46,224 nt of DNA, from assembly GCA_050699055.1 (NCBI GenBank), contig JBOHCT010000004.1, forward strand, positions 1 to 46,224. Reading direction: 5' to 3'. Within the stretch, counting starts at the first letter, position 1, and the number at the start of each line of letters is the position of its first letter. Position numbers and translations under genes: made by a program. The stretch is from JBOHCT01 sp050699055. Lineage in GTDB: Bacteria; Actinomycetota; Actinomycetes; Streptosporangiales; JBOHCT01. Shown piece after piece: positions 1-8,617 of this stretch. The notes under the pieces were generated by a model. That model had not been told where the DNA came from and did not search any database. It saw only the letters and a program-made list of their open reading frames with translations.

Positions 1-31
1 CCAGCCGTTCAAGAGGAGAAGGAAGCAGACC

Positions 32-1258
32 ATGATCGACAAAAGCCGGAAATGGCGGGCGGGGGCGGCGGTCGCGGGGCTGGCGATGCTCGCAGCCGCC
101 TGCGGAGCGCCGCAGAGCGGAGGCGGGGGCGGCGGGAACGCCGCGCAGCCGACCTCGATACCGAAGAAGCCGTCCGAGCCGGTGACGCTGAACATCCTCG
201 ACGTCGCCGGCGACCTGCAGCTGACGAAGGGCATGATCCAGGAGTTCGCGAAGAAGCACCCGGACATCGTCAGCAAGGTCACCTACACCAGCGCTCCCGC
301 GCCCGAGATGGCCGGCAAGCTCAAGGCGCAGCAGCAGGCGGGAAACGTGCAGACCAGCCTCGTGCTGACCGGCACCGACGGGCTGTCCGCCGGCATCGAG
401 GACGACCTGCCGGTCAAGATGATGCCGAACTTCTCCGGCCGCTTCCCGAACCTGATGGACAACTACCTGAAGCCGGCGGCCGCGATGCAGGGGCTGGCAC
501 AGGGGTACGGCATCGAGGTGACGTACTACCCGTCCGGCCCGCTGCTGGAGTACAACCCGAAGAAGGTCAAGGACCCGCCGAAGACCACCGACGAGCTGCT
601 GGCCTGGGCGAAGGCGCATCCGGGCAAGTTCCAGTACGCCCAGCCGGCCAACTCCGGGCCCGGCCGCACCCTGCTGATGGCCCTGCCGTACCTGCTGAAG
701 GACAAGAACCCCAAGGACCCGAGCAGCTGGACCAAGACCTGGGCCTACCTGAAGAAGCTCGAGAAGTACGTGCGCTCCAACCCGTCCGGCACCACCGACA
801 CGATGAAGAACATCGCGAACGGCTCGGTCGACATGATCGCCTCGACCACCGGCTGGGACATCAACCCCCGGGTGCTCGGCACCGTGCCGAAGGGCATGAA
901 GGTCACGACGCTGTCCGGCCCGGGCGGCTTCCACTGGGTCACCGACGCCCACTACGCGGTCATCCCGAAGGGGAACTCGAAGGACGTGATGGCCGCGGAC
1001 CTCGCGCTGATCAAGTGGATGCTGCGACCCGACCAGCAGGCCAAGGCCTACGACGACGGGTACTTCTACCCCGGCCCCGCGGTGAAGGACGTCACGCTCG
1101 ACATGGCGCCCGCGCACAGCCAGCAGGTGCTGAAGGAGTACGGCCGGCCGCAGTATCAGGAGTGGATCTCCAAGTACCCGAAGGAGACGTCTCTTCCGGC
1201 GCAGGCGCAGGTGAAGGCCTTCGACCTGTGGAACCGCAAGGTCGGCAGCAAGGGGTGA
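32..1258 (+). CDS. ABC transporter substrate-binding lipoprotein
   Basis: Predicted extracytoplasmic solute-binding lipoprotein of 408 residues that would deliver its ligand to the permease/ATPase encoded just downstream. The N-terminus has a basic head (KSRKWR), a short hydrophobic stretch and a lipobox ending in LAAAC at about residue 24, then a Gly-rich linker typical of actinobacterial lipoproteins. The body (NILDVAGDLQLTKGM..., KLKAQQQAG, a C-terminal WNRK tail) resembles family 1 solute-binding proteins of the spermidine/iron/YnjB kind. The ATG follows a purine-rich ribosome site (AGGAGAAGGAAG). It is first in a five-gene run with gaps or overlaps under 10 bases. The ligand cannot be read from sequence; the terminal iolB-like gene hints at an inositol-type or related compound. 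Family is confident, substrate is not. Confidence 0.9.
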   Translation: MIDKSRKWRAGAAVAGLAMLAAACGAPQSGGGGGGNAAQPTSIPKKPSEPVTLNILDVAGDLQLTKGMIQEFAKKHPDIVSKVTYTSAPAPEMAGKLKAQQQAGNVQTSLVLTGTDGLSAGIEDDLPVKMMPNFSGRFPNLMDNYLKPAAAMQGLAQGYGIEVTYYPSGPLLEYNPKKVKDPPKTTDELLAWAKAHPGKFQYAQPANSGPGRTLLMALPYLLKDKNPKDPSSWTKTWAYLKKLEKYVRSNPSGTTDTMKNIANGSVDMIASTTGWDINPRVLGTVPKGMKVTTLSGPGGFHWVTDAHYAVIPKGNSKDVMAADLALIKWMLRPDQQAKAYDDGYFYPGPAVKDVTLDMAPAHSQQVLKEYGRPQYQEWISKYPKETSLPAQAQVKAFDLWNRKVGSKG

Positions 1259-1265
1259 GCGAAAG

Positions 1266-2354
1266 GTGAGCGGAGAGCGGTTCTCCGAGCTGCGGCTCGA
1301 CAAAGTGAGCCGGTGGTTCGGCGGACAGCGCGCGCTCGACGAGCTCGACCTCACGATCACGAGCGGCGAGTTCGTCGCCCTGCTCGGGCCCTCCGGGTGC
1401 GGCAAGTCGACGGCGCTGAACTGCCTGGCCGGGCTGCTGCCCCTGACCAGGGGCGCGGTCTGGCTCGACGACAGGCGCATCGACGGGCTGCCCCCGGAGC
1501 GGCGCGGGTTCGGGATGGTGTTCCAGAACTACGCGCTGTTCCCCCACATGTCCGTGCGCCGCAACGTCGGTTTCGGGCTGCGCATGCACAAGATCCGCGG
1601 GGAGCACGCGCGTCGCCGCGTCGAGGAGGCGATCCGGCTCGTCCAACTGGAGGAGCACGCGCACAAGTACCCCTCCCAGCTCTCCGGCGGCCAGCAGCAG
1701 CGGGTCGCGATCGCCCGGGCGATCGTGCTCGAACCGCCGCTCGTCCTGATGGACGAGCCGCTGTCCAACCTCGACGCCAAGCTGCGGCTGGAGATGCGTA
1801 CCGAGGTCCGGCGGCTGCACCAGCAGCTCGGCCTCACGACGATCTACGTGACCCATGACCAGGAGGAGGCCCTCTCGCTCGCCGATCGGCTCGTCGTCCT
1901 GCGGGACGGCCGGGTGCAGCAGGTCGGTACCCCGGAGGAGATCTACGCCGAGCCGCGCAACCCCTACGTCGCGTCGTTCATGGGCTACCGCAACATGCTG
2001 GAGCTCGACATCGTCGAGACATCCGGCGCGCACGCCGTCCTCGCCGGCGACGGGCTGCGGATCGTCGGTGTGAACAGGCAGGACCTCACCTCGGGCCGCG
2101 CGGTCGCGGCGATCAGGCCCGACGACTTCGTCGTAGCCGACGCGGCGGAGAACACCGTCGAGGTGACCGCCGAGGTCGTGGAGTACCACGGCCGGGAGCA
2201 GGCGGTGCAGGGCCGGCTGGCGAACGGGCAGGCCCTCCACTTCCGGTCGGATAAGCGGCTCGCCCCGGGCGACAGCGTGGGCGTCAGCATGCCGCGCGAG
2301 CGGGTGCTCGTCTTCGCGGCGGGCGACGTGCGCGGGCCCGGGGAGGCGAGCTGA
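1266..2354 (+). CDS. ABC transporter ATP-binding protein (PotA/FbpC type)
   Basis: Cytoplasmic ATPase of an importer, 362 residues. Visible motifs: Walker A GPSGCGKST at residues 41-49, Q-loop in FQNYALFPHM near 88, signature LSGGQQQR at 140-147, Walker B VLMDEP at 162-167 and switch histidine in VTHDQ near 196. After residue 240 a TOBE-like regulatory domain follows (AAIRPDDF, then a Val-rich beta segment), as in PotA/FbpC/UgpC ATPases. The start is GTG, seven bases after the lipoprotein stop and directly behind GAAAG. The permease begins one base after this gene's stop, so the genes are almost certainly cotranscribed and translationally coupled. Confidence 0.93.
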   Translation: MSGERFSELRLDKVSRWFGGQRALDELDLTITSGEFVALLGPSGCGKSTALNCLAGLLPLTRGAVWLDDRRIDGLPPERRGFGMVFQNYALFPHMSVRRNVGFGLRMHKIRGEHARRRVEEAIRLVQLEEHAHKYPSQLSGGQQQRVAIARAIVLEPPLVLMDEPLSNLDAKLRLEMRTEVRRLHQQLGLTTIYVTHDQEEALSLADRLVVLRDGRVQQVGTPEEIYAEPRNPYVASFMGYRNMLELDIVETSGAHAVLAGDGLRIVGVNRQDLTSGRAVAAIRPDDFVVADAAENTVEVTAEVVEYHGREQAVQGRLANGQALHFRSDKRLAPGDSVGVSMPRERVLVFAAGDVRGPGEAS

Positions 2355-2355
2355 C

Positions 2356-3270
2356 GTGGCGGCGACGACCGAGGCCGCGCGGCCCGCCGTGGGACGGGCA
2401 TCCCTGCGGCATCGGCTCGCCGACCGCGGCGTGGACCGCTCCCTTCTGCTGCTGCTTCCCGGCGTGATCTTCGTGATCGCGTTGTTCCTCTACCCGTTCC
2501 TTTACGGGCTCGGGTTGTCCTTCCAGCCCAAGAAGGGCAGCGGCGCCTTCGCCAACTACCAGCGGTTCTTCTCCGATCCGTACCTGCGGAACACGATCTG
2601 GATCACGCTGCGGCTCGGCCTGCCCGCCGCGCTCATCAACGTGGTGGCCTCGGTGCCGATCGCGTACCGGATGCGGGGACCGTTCCGCGGTAAACGGCTG
2701 GTGACGATCGTCCTCGTCGTGCCGATCACGCTCGGTACCGTGCTGACCGCCGAGGGGCTGATCGAGTACCTCGGCCCGCGCGGGTGGCTGAACCGGGTGC
2801 TGCTGTCGCTGCACGTCGTGGGCGACCCCGTGGGGCTCATCCACAACTACTGGGGCGTGCTGCTCTCACTGATCATCACCGGCTTCCCGTTCGCGTTCCT
2901 GCTGACCCTGTCGTACCTCTCCGGCATCGACCCCTCGCTGGAGAAGGCGGCGGCGATGCTCGGCGCCGGGTGGTGGCAGCGGTTCCGCCACATCACGCTT
3001 CCGCTGCTCGCGCCGGGGCTCGCGATCACGTTCAGCCTGACGTTCGTGCTGGCGTCCACGGTGTTCCCGTCCGCGCAGCTCGTCGGCCAGCCGCAAGGCT
3101 CGACGCACGTCATCGCGATCGAGGCGTACCACCAGGCGTTCCAGAACTTCGACTACTCGATGGGCTCGGCGATCGCGATGGTCATGGCCACGATGATGCT
3201 GGTCGTCATCGGGATCGTGCTCGGCTGGCGCGCCACGATGTACCGCGGGGCGACGGGAGGTAAGGGCTGA
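2356..3270 (+). CDS. ABC transporter permease, first subunit
   Basis: Integral membrane permease of 304 residues, binding-protein-dependent transport (MetI-like) family. About six hydrophobic segments are visible, starting with LLLLLPGVIFVIALFLYPF near residue 31. The coupling (EAA) loop is LEKAAAMLGAGWWQRFRHITLP around residues 195-216, with the conserved G and P that dock on the ATPase. It starts at GTG one base after the ATPase stop, and its TGA overlaps the ATG of the second permease by one base. With that subunit it should form a heterodimeric channel for the lipoprotein at position 32. Confidence 0.92.
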   Translation: MAATTEAARPAVGRASLRHRLADRGVDRSLLLLLPGVIFVIALFLYPFLYGLGLSFQPKKGSGAFANYQRFFSDPYLRNTIWITLRLGLPAALINVVASVPIAYRMRGPFRGKRLVTIVLVVPITLGTVLTAEGLIEYLGPRGWLNRVLLSLHVVGDPVGLIHNYWGVLLSLIITGFPFAFLLTLSYLSGIDPSLEKAAAMLGAGWWQRFRHITLPLLAPGLAITFSLTFVLASTVFPSAQLVGQPQGSTHVIAIEAYHQAFQNFDYSMGSAIAMVMATMMLVVIGIVLGWRATMYRGATGGKG

Positions 3271-4148
3271 TGGCCGCCTCCGCGACCGCGGTACGCGGCG
3301 CCACCGCGAAGGGCCGGCGGCGCATCGCCGCCCGCCCCGCCGCGTGGCTCGTCTGGGGCGTCGTCATCTTCTTCTTCCTCAACCTCGCCGGCGTGGTGGG
3401 CGCGGTCGTCGTCGACTCGTTCGCGACGAAGTGGTTCACCTCCTGGCTGCCGATGGGCTGGACGACGCACTGGTACGCCGACGCCTGGGCGCAGTTCAAC
3501 CTGCTTCACGTGCTGATCGTGACCCTCGAGGTGGCGGTCGCCGTCGTCGTGATCGCCGCGCTCATCGGGGTCCCCGCGGCCTACGCACTCGCGCGGCGGG
3601 AGTTTCCCGGCAAACGCCTGATGACCGTGACATTCCTGCTGCCGATCCTGGTGCCGCCGATGGCGTACGGCATCCCGCTCGCCACCGTGCTGTACAAGTT
3701 CCACCTCGCCGGGTCGCTCCCCGGCGTCATCCTGGCCAACCTCGTGCCCGCGGTGCCGTTCGTCGTCCTCACGATGACGCCCTTCATCGAACAGATCGAC
3801 CCTCGGATCGAGGACGCGGCCCGGATGTGCGGCGCGTCCACCCGCGCGGTCTTCGTTCGGGTGCTGTCGCCCCTGCTGGTGCCGGGGATCCTCGCGGCGT
3901 GCGTCCTCGTGCTCGTGCGTACGGTCGGGATGTTCGAGCTGACGTTCCTGACCGCGGGGCCGTCCAGCCAGACCCTGATCGTCGCCTTGTACTACTCGGT
4001 CTTCGCGTCAGGCATCCGGGCACAGCAGTCTGTCGACGCGATGGCGGTGATCTACACGTTGTCGATGCTCCTCCTTCTCGTCATCGCGCTGCGGTTCGTC
4101 AACCCGACCCAGATGGTGGCCCGGCTGAAGGAGGAGAACACACCATGA
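3270..4148 (+). CDS. ABC transporter permease, second subunit
   Basis: Second MetI-like permease, 292 residues, with about six membrane spans beginning at WLVWGVVIFFFLNLAGVVG. The EAA-type coupling loop IEDAARMCGASTRAVFVRV lies around residues 179-197. The ATG overlaps the previous stop (TGATG), and the 3' end overlaps the next start in an ATGA, so translation of the whole operon is tightly coupled. An alternative reading frame across this gene stays open for a long way only because of the high GC content. The C-terminal VARLKEE is a normal cytoplasmic tail for this family. Confidence 0.92.
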   Translation: MAASATAVRGATAKGRRRIAARPAAWLVWGVVIFFFLNLAGVVGAVVVDSFATKWFTSWLPMGWTTHWYADAWAQFNLLHVLIVTLEVAVAVVVIAALIGVPAAYALARREFPGKRLMTVTFLLPILVPPMAYGIPLATVLYKFHLAGSLPGVILANLVPAVPFVVLTMTPFIEQIDPRIEDAARMCGASTRAVFVRVLSPLLVPGILAACVLVLVRTVGMFELTFLTAGPSSQTLIVALYYSVFASGIRAQQSVDAMAVIYTLSMLLLLVIALRFVNPTQMVARLKEENTP

Positions 4149-4942
4149 CCGCGCCTACTGAAGGGAGTCCTGTGACCACGTCCACGATCCGTACGCTGCT
4201 GTCCGCCGGGACGCAGACCGAGCTGGTCGGGCTCGACCTGGCCGAGGTACCCGCCGGGGAGAGTTTGGAGCTGCGACGCGAGGAGGAGCTCGTCGCCGTC
4301 GTGCTCGCCGGGACCGTCGACGCCACCGCCGACGGCGAGGCGCTCGGCCGCGCCGGCGGGCGGGCGAACGTGTTCGAAGGCCCCGGATACGCCGTGTACG
4401 CCCCGCCGCGGACGGTCGTAGGGCTCGGCGCGGTCGACGGGCCGGCCTCGCTCGCGATCGCGACCGCGCCGCTCGCGGACGCGCCCGCCCCTCGGGCGCG
4501 GATCATCCGACCCGAGGACCAGGACGTCGCGCACCGCGGCGACGGCAACTGGGCGCGCGACGTGCGGACAGTCCTCGGCCCCGGCGACGCGGCCGGCAGG
4601 CTGTTGCTCGGTGAGACGATCAACCCGCCGGGCAACTGGTCGTCCTACCCGCCGCACAAGCACGACACCCAGGTACCGCCCGAGGAGGTCAGGCTGGAGG
4701 AGATCTACCTGTTCAAGATCGATCCGGCGGGCGGCTTCGGCGTACAGATCCGCTACGACGACGGCGGCGAGGAGTGCTTCACCGTCCGCGACGGCGACGT
4801 GGCCGCGATCCCAGCCGGCTACCATCCGGTCGTCGCGGCCCCCGGGTACACGCTGTACTACCTGTGGGCGATGGCCGGAGACGGGCGGCAGATGATCCCC
4901 CGTCTCGACCCACGCCACGCCTGGGTCCAGCAGGGCTCCTGA
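4145..4942 (+). CDS. iolB: 5-deoxy-glucuronate isomerase family protein (IolB-like)
   Basis: Cupin-fold enzyme of 265 residues, close to the usual IolB length. IolB converts 5-deoxy-D-glucuronate to 2-deoxy-5-keto-D-gluconate in myo-inositol breakdown. The strongest evidence is the C-terminal cupin: NPPGNWSSYPPHKHD at about 161-174, EEIYLF at 185-190 and AIPAGYHPV at 221-229, which supply the metal-binding His/His/Glu/His set. The ATG overlaps the permease stop in ATGA; an in-frame GTG eight codons later is an alternative start. No other inositol gene directly follows, so iolB sits unusually as the last gene of a PotA-type transporter operon. This suggests the transporter imports inositol or a related compound, or that the enzyme acts on another uronate. 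Confidence 0.85.
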   Translation: MTAPTEGSPVTTSTIRTLLSAGTQTELVGLDLAEVPAGESLELRREEELVAVVLAGTVDATADGEALGRAGGRANVFEGPGYAVYAPPRTVVGLGAVDGPASLAIATAPLADAPAPRARIIRPEDQDVAHRGDGNWARDVRTVLGPGDAAGRLLLGETINPPGNWSSYPPHKHDTQVPPEEVRLEEIYLFKIDPAGGFGVQIRYDDGGEECFTVRDGDVAAIPAGYHPVVAAPGYTLYYLWAMAGDGRQMIPRLDPRHAWVQQGS

Positions 4943-4963
4943 TGCCCCGCGGCTCGCCCGTGA

Positions 4964-5418
4964 CGAGCAAGCCTGGGCGACCACTTCTCCGCTCTGGTGC
5001 TGCAGCCGCATGACAAGACCGCTCAGATCCGGATCCGCGGGTCGTTGTTGGTTCTGCTCGGTGTCGCCGCCCTGTCCGTCACCCTGGGGCTCTCCCCCAT
5101 CATCGGGGCGTTCCTGAGAGTCGGCTGGCCGCAGTCACGCGCGCTGGGGCTGTTGAACGCCACCTCGATCTCGTTCATCGTGCCGGCCGCGAACCTCGGC
5201 GTCCACCTGCACCGGATCAGCCCCGCGGACGGAGGTGCCATGATCGCCGCTGGCCTACTCTCGGTGATCCTGTTCCCGGCCGGTGCGATGCCCACGTTGC
5301 GGTCTGTCGCCAGGCGGGTGGGGACGTCAGCCGGCGCAGCGGTGACACTCGGGACGCCTGCGGCCGCGACGGCGGACCCCGAACCGCCCGGAGACGTGCC
5401 AGGCTTCCCCGGCGTCGA
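4964..5418 (+). pseudogene. Remnant of a Kef/NhaP-type cation:proton antiporter
   Basis: After the in-frame stop at 4961-4963 the frame reads RASLGDHFSALVLQPH, then hydrophobic segments (SLLVLLGVAALSVTLGL, SISFIVPAANLGVHL, AAGLLSVILFP). These match the last membrane spans of actinobacterial cation:proton antiporters. There is no ribosome site or proper start, the N-terminal spans are gone, and an internal stretch is missing: LGLSPIIGAFL runs straight into the region that normally lies a few dozen residues later. The frame stays open to 5509 but the last part is antisense to pspC and has no homologous look. I judge it a decayed fragment with two deletions. Confidence 0.7.
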
Positions 5419-5652
5419 TCATCCCCAGGCCTTACGCGTCGCTGGCGGCCGCCACTTCGGCCGCTCGTTCGGCATCAGGAACCAGAGCAGCAGGTACACC
5501 ACGACCTGAGGGCCGGGCAGCACGCACGAGACGACGAAGAGAACCCGCACCAGCCACGGGCTCCACCCGAGCCGGTCGGCGATCCCCGCGCAGACCCCCG
5601 CGATCACCCGCCTGCGCCTCGGCCGGTACAGCGCTACGGATGCGTTGTTCAC
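5419..5652 (-). CDS. PspC domain protein
   Basis: Small membrane-associated protein of 77 residues with one PspC domain: LYRPRRRRVIAGVCAGIADRLGW, then a hydrophobic segment LVRVLFVVSCVLPGPQVVVYLLLWFLMP. PspC proteins sense or respond to envelope stress; single-domain versions are common in actinobacteria and their exact role is unclear. I chose the GTG at 5652 because an AGGAGG-type site lies upstream and homology begins at once. An ATG at 5700 would add 16 low-complexity basic residues. It is divergent from the ATPase gene at 5781 across a short AT-rich region. Confidence 0.85.
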   Translation of the reverse strand: MNNASVALYRPRRRRVIAGVCAGIADRLGWSPWLVRVLFVVSCVLPGPQVVVYLLLWFLMPNERPKWRPPATRKAWG

Positions 5653-5740
5653 CGGTCCTGCTCGCCTCCTCGTTCGGCGCGAAACATCGGTAGGGGACAC
5701 CTACCCAGAAAGCCCCCGTCAAATGCGTACTGTTCATGAA

Positions 5741-5780
5741 TAATAGCTGCAACTATAATAGCTACTGCTATCATATTGAC
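5741..5780 (+). promoter_or_regulatory. AT-rich promoter with direct and inverted repeats upstream of the AAA ATPase
   Basis: This 40-base stretch is strikingly AT-rich in a GC-rich window. TAATAGCT occurs twice, 15 bases apart (5741-5748, 5756-5763). A perfect inverted repeat ATAGC-tact-GCTAT lies at 5758-5771. TATCAT (5769-5774) is six bases before the GTG at 5781, the spacing of a leaderless promoter; TATAAT at 5754-5759 is another possible -10. The repeats overlap both, as an operator would. Confidence 0.5.
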
Positions 5781-7250
5781 GTGCGGAAATCGACAGAACT
5801 CTACAACAGGGATGCGGAGTGGGGCGATGTGACGGCCTTCGCGACCGACCCTCGCCTCGGGGCAACGCTTGCCCTCGTGTACGGGCGCAGGAGGCAGGGC
5901 AAGACGCTCATGCTCGAGCTGTTGGCCGAGGCGACGGGCGGGTTCATGTTCACCGGGCTGCAGCAGTCCGACAGACAGAACCTCGACGCGCTCGGCCGTG
6001 CGTACGCCGCTCACCTCGGGATCCCCAGCCCCACCCGGTTCGACGACTGGATCGATGCGATCGACGCCCTGCTGCGCCTCGGCGAGGACCCGGCCTCCCC
6101 CACGCCGGTCGTTCTCGACGAGTTCCCGTACCTCGCGGCGGGCGGGGAACGGCTGCCGTCGATCATCCAGAACGCACTCAGCCCCCGCGGCCGCGCCAGG
6201 AGACGTTCGCGTACACGGCTGGTGCTGTGCGGCAGCGCGGTCACCACGATGCGGACGCTCCTGCAGGGCAACGCGCCGCTGCGGGGGCGGGCCGGCACCG
6301 AGCTGTTCGTGCACCCCTTCGGCTTCCGTGAGGCGGCCGGCTTTTGGGGGGTCGCCGACAGTCCTCCGGTCGCCGTGCGGCTCCACGCACTGGTCGGCGG
6401 GACCCCTGCGTACAAAGATATGTGCGGGTCCGCGCCCTCGGGCGACGCGAGCTTCGACGCATGGGTCACGGCGACGCTGCTCAACCCGTCCAGCGCGATG
6501 TTCCGCGAAGGACACGTGCTGCTCAGCGAGGAACCCGAGATCAGCGACCTTTCCGTCTACTACTCCGTGCTCTCGGCGATCAGCTGGGGCCGGACCCGCC
6601 GCGGCGAGATCGCACAGGCCCTGGGGCGGAAGGAAACCGCGCTCGGGCACGTCCTGAGCGTACTCGAACAGACCGGGCTGGTCGTACGCACCGAGGACGC
6701 CCTCCGCCGCAGGCGGACGACGTACCTCGTCGCGGAGCCCATCCTGCGTCTGCACCAGCTCGTCATCCGACCGCACGAGTCGCGTCTGGGCCGCCGCTCC
6801 GGCTCGCGGGTCTGGCGGGAGGTGGCCGACACCGTCGCCGCGAAGATTTACGGGCCACACTTCGAGCACCTCGCCCGCGAATGGTGCGCCGAACACGCCT
6901 CGGCCGCGACGCTCGCGGGCGTGGCGAGCGAGGTACGACCCGCGGTCCTCCCCTGCACAGAGCACAGGGAGGGGCATGAGCTGGACGTCGTCGTCACGTC
7001 CGCGGAGTCGGGCGGGCGCGACACGGTCACCGCGGTAGGAGAGGCCAAGTGGCGGTCGACACCTCTCGCCTTGGGGCAGCTCGAACGCCTCGACCACCTC
7101 CGCGCGCTCCTCCCGTCCGCGGTGGTGCGCCGACCTCCGAAGCTGTTGCTGTTCGCCTCGAGCGGTTTCACCCGCGAACTCCGCACAGCCGCGCGATCAC
7201 GGCACGACGTCGAGCTCGTCGATCTCGATCGCCTCTATCGCGGCGGCTGA
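5781..7250 (+). CDS. AAA ATPase of the archaeal/DUF234 type with C-terminal nuclease-like domain
   Basis: About 489 residues. N-terminal P-loop NTPase of the archaeal-ATPase (PF01637-like) group: Walker A GRRRQGKT at 35-42, Walker B VVLDEFPYL at about 110-118, sensor LVLCGSAVTTMRTL. The middle has a winged-helix-like region (RGEIAQALGRKETALGHVLSVLEQTGLV). The C-terminal DUF234-like part has ELDVVV and, some 15 residues later, GEAKW, matching the D-(E/Q)xK pattern of PD-(D/E)xK nucleases. Function is unknown; such proteins are often encoded by mobile or defence-linked loci. I placed the start at GTG 5781 (VRKSTELYNRD), six bases after TATCAT; an ATG at 5736 would translate the AT-rich promoter. 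Its 3' end abuts the truncated folate gene. Confidence 0.8.
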   Translation: MRKSTELYNRDAEWGDVTAFATDPRLGATLALVYGRRRQGKTLMLELLAEATGGFMFTGLQQSDRQNLDALGRAYAAHLGIPSPTRFDDWIDAIDALLRLGEDPASPTPVVLDEFPYLAAGGERLPSIIQNALSPRGRARRRSRTRLVLCGSAVTTMRTLLQGNAPLRGRAGTELFVHPFGFREAAGFWGVADSPPVAVRLHALVGGTPAYKDMCGSAPSGDASFDAWVTATLLNPSSAMFREGHVLLSEEPEISDLSVYYSVLSAISWGRTRRGEIAQALGRKETALGHVLSVLEQTGLVVRTEDALRRRRTTYLVAEPILRLHQLVIRPHESRLGRRSGSRVWREVADTVAAKIYGPHFEHLAREWCAEHASAATLAGVASEVRPAVLPCTEHREGHELDVVVTSAESGGRDTVTAVGEAKWRSTPLALGQLERLDHLRALLPSAVVRRPPKLLLFASSGFTRELRTAARSRHDVELVDLDRLYRGG

Positions 7251-7596
7251 CCCGCGCGGGGGGCTCCTGGCACCCACGCCCGTGTTCCGGGTCCAGCAGC
7301 ATGAACGGCGCCTCCTCCGCGAGCCGGGGCACTGCCATGTACACGCGCTTGCCCTCGGCGAGCGCACGCGCCCGGACAGGAAGCTGCGGGAGGTCGGGGT
7401 TGGCCTTGATCACTCGGGCGCCGCGCCACGCGGCCAGCGCGGCCAGACGGTCCGCGGCCTTCTTGGCGCCCGCGAAGTTCGGGATGCGGCCGCGCGCACC
7501 GGGGAAGCGGGCGGCCCGCTCGCGCTGGAGCAGCGACCAGATCCTGTCGCGTGCCTCCTGCTTGTCGCGACCGCCGACGGCGGACTTCTCGCCCAT
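7245..7596 (-). pseudogene. Truncated 5-formyltetrahydrofolate cyclo-ligase family gene
   Basis: From ATG 7596 the protein reads MGEKSAVGGRDKQEARDRIW and continues FAGAKKAADRLAALAAW, VIKANPDLPQLPVRARAL and VYMAVPRLAEEAPFMLLDPE, matching the first ~100 residues of MTHFS-domain proteins, which are usually more than twice this length. After LLDPE the similarity stops and an Arg-rich tail runs into the antisense of the ATPase. The C-terminal half, including the substrate- and ATP-binding end, is missing. A TACCGT box (7604-7609) lies seven bases before the ATG, so the 5' end looks like an ordinary leaderless promoter. The break next to the ATPase fits an insertion or deletion that removed the 3' half. 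Confidence 0.75.
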
Positions 7597-7656
7597 GCCG
7601 GCCACGGTACGCATCCGGGTTGCGTGCCGGGTCGGTCGTTCGGAAGGCTAGGGGCC

Positions 7657-8607
7657 GTGCCTCGTCTCGGGTTCGCCGTACCGCACTACGACTTCTCGTT
7701 CCCCGCGCCGACCGGGGAGCCGCTGTCCGCCCGGGCGCTCGCGTACGTCGACCGCGCCGAACGGCTCGGTTTCCACCGCGTATGGGTATCCGACCACCTG
7801 TTCCACGAGAAACCCGGCCAGCCGCGGGCGGCGACGGCGGAGTGCTGGACGCTGCTGGCCGCGGTGGCCGCGCGGACCCGCGGGGTGCGAGTCGGGTCGC
7901 TGGTCACGCCCGTTGGCATGCGCGACCCGCATTTGCTGGCCCGGATGGCCGCCACCGTCGACCAGGTGAGCGGCGGGCGGCTCGACCTCGGCCTCGGCGC
8001 TGGGTGGCAGCCGGAGGAGTTCGTCGAGTTCGGCATGGACTTCCCCTCCGCGGGCAGGAGGATCGCCCAGCTCGAGGAAACCGTCGACACGGTGCGCGAG
8101 TCGCTCGCGGGCGACGCTCCGGGCATGCTGCCGCCCATCCAACGGCCAACACCGCCGATCTGGGTCGGCGGCAAGGGTGACCGCACGCTGGCCGTCGCCG
8201 CCCGGGTCGCCGACGGCTGGAACTACGTCTGGTACATGACTCCGGAGCAGTACGAGAACAGGCTCGACGCGCTGAACGCCGCGTGCGCGGACGCCAACAG
8301 GCCGTTCAGCGACGTGCGGCGCTCGATCGGCCTGCACACCCTGATCGGCCGGGACGCCGACGACGTCGAGCGCCGCTGGCGGCGCCTGCAGGACTGGTCG
8401 CCGGGCAAGGCGCTCGTCGGGGTCGATCTCCGAGACTGGGCCGAGCCGCGTCTCGTGGGTACACCCGACGAGATCGTCGACCAGCTTCGCCGGTGGGACT
8501 TGCTCGGCGTCGAGGAGGTCGTCTGCTCGTTCGGATGGACGTTCGCGATCTTCGACGACGAACAGCTCGACCTCATGGCCGAACACGTGCTGCCTCACCT
8601 CGACTAA
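7657..8607 (+). CDS. LLM-class F420-dependent oxidoreductase
   Basis: Luciferase-like (TIM-barrel) flavin/F420 oxidoreductase, 316 residues. Typical features: LGFHRVWVSDHLF near the N-terminus, VRVGSLVTPVGMRDPHLLARMAATVDQVSGGRLDLGLGAGW in the core (TVDQVSGGR is diagnostic), PIQRPTPPIWVGGKG, and GTPDEIVDQLRRW before the C-terminus. Such enzymes pass hydride between F420 and varied organic substrates; the substrate here is unknown. The GTG at 7657 starts the conserved barrel (PRLGFAVPHYD). The next gene begins 10 bases after the stop. A Ddn-type F420 reductase at 27045 supports F420 use by this organism. Confidence 0.9.
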   Translation: MPRLGFAVPHYDFSFPAPTGEPLSARALAYVDRAERLGFHRVWVSDHLFHEKPGQPRAATAECWTLLAAVAARTRGVRVGSLVTPVGMRDPHLLARMAATVDQVSGGRLDLGLGAGWQPEEFVEFGMDFPSAGRRIAQLEETVDTVRESLAGDAPGMLPPIQRPTPPIWVGGKGDRTLAVAARVADGWNYVWYMTPEQYENRLDALNAACADANRPFSDVRRSIGLHTLIGRDADDVERRWRRLQDWSPGKALVGVDLRDWAEPRLVGTPDEIVDQLRRWDLLGVEEVVCSFGWTFAIFDDEQLDLMAEHVLPHLD

Positions 8608-8617
8608 CGTGTGCCCC

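Noticed and set aside
3344..4144. Long open frame over the second permease that continues into iolB
   Set aside because: Arg/Pro/His-rich shadow of a GC-rich gene; the part before 4145 has no homology or ribosome site.
5754..5759. TATAAT as the main -10 of the AAA ATPase gene
   Set aside because: Possible, but TATCAT at 5769 has the exact leaderless spacing seen in nine other genes, so I prefer that one.
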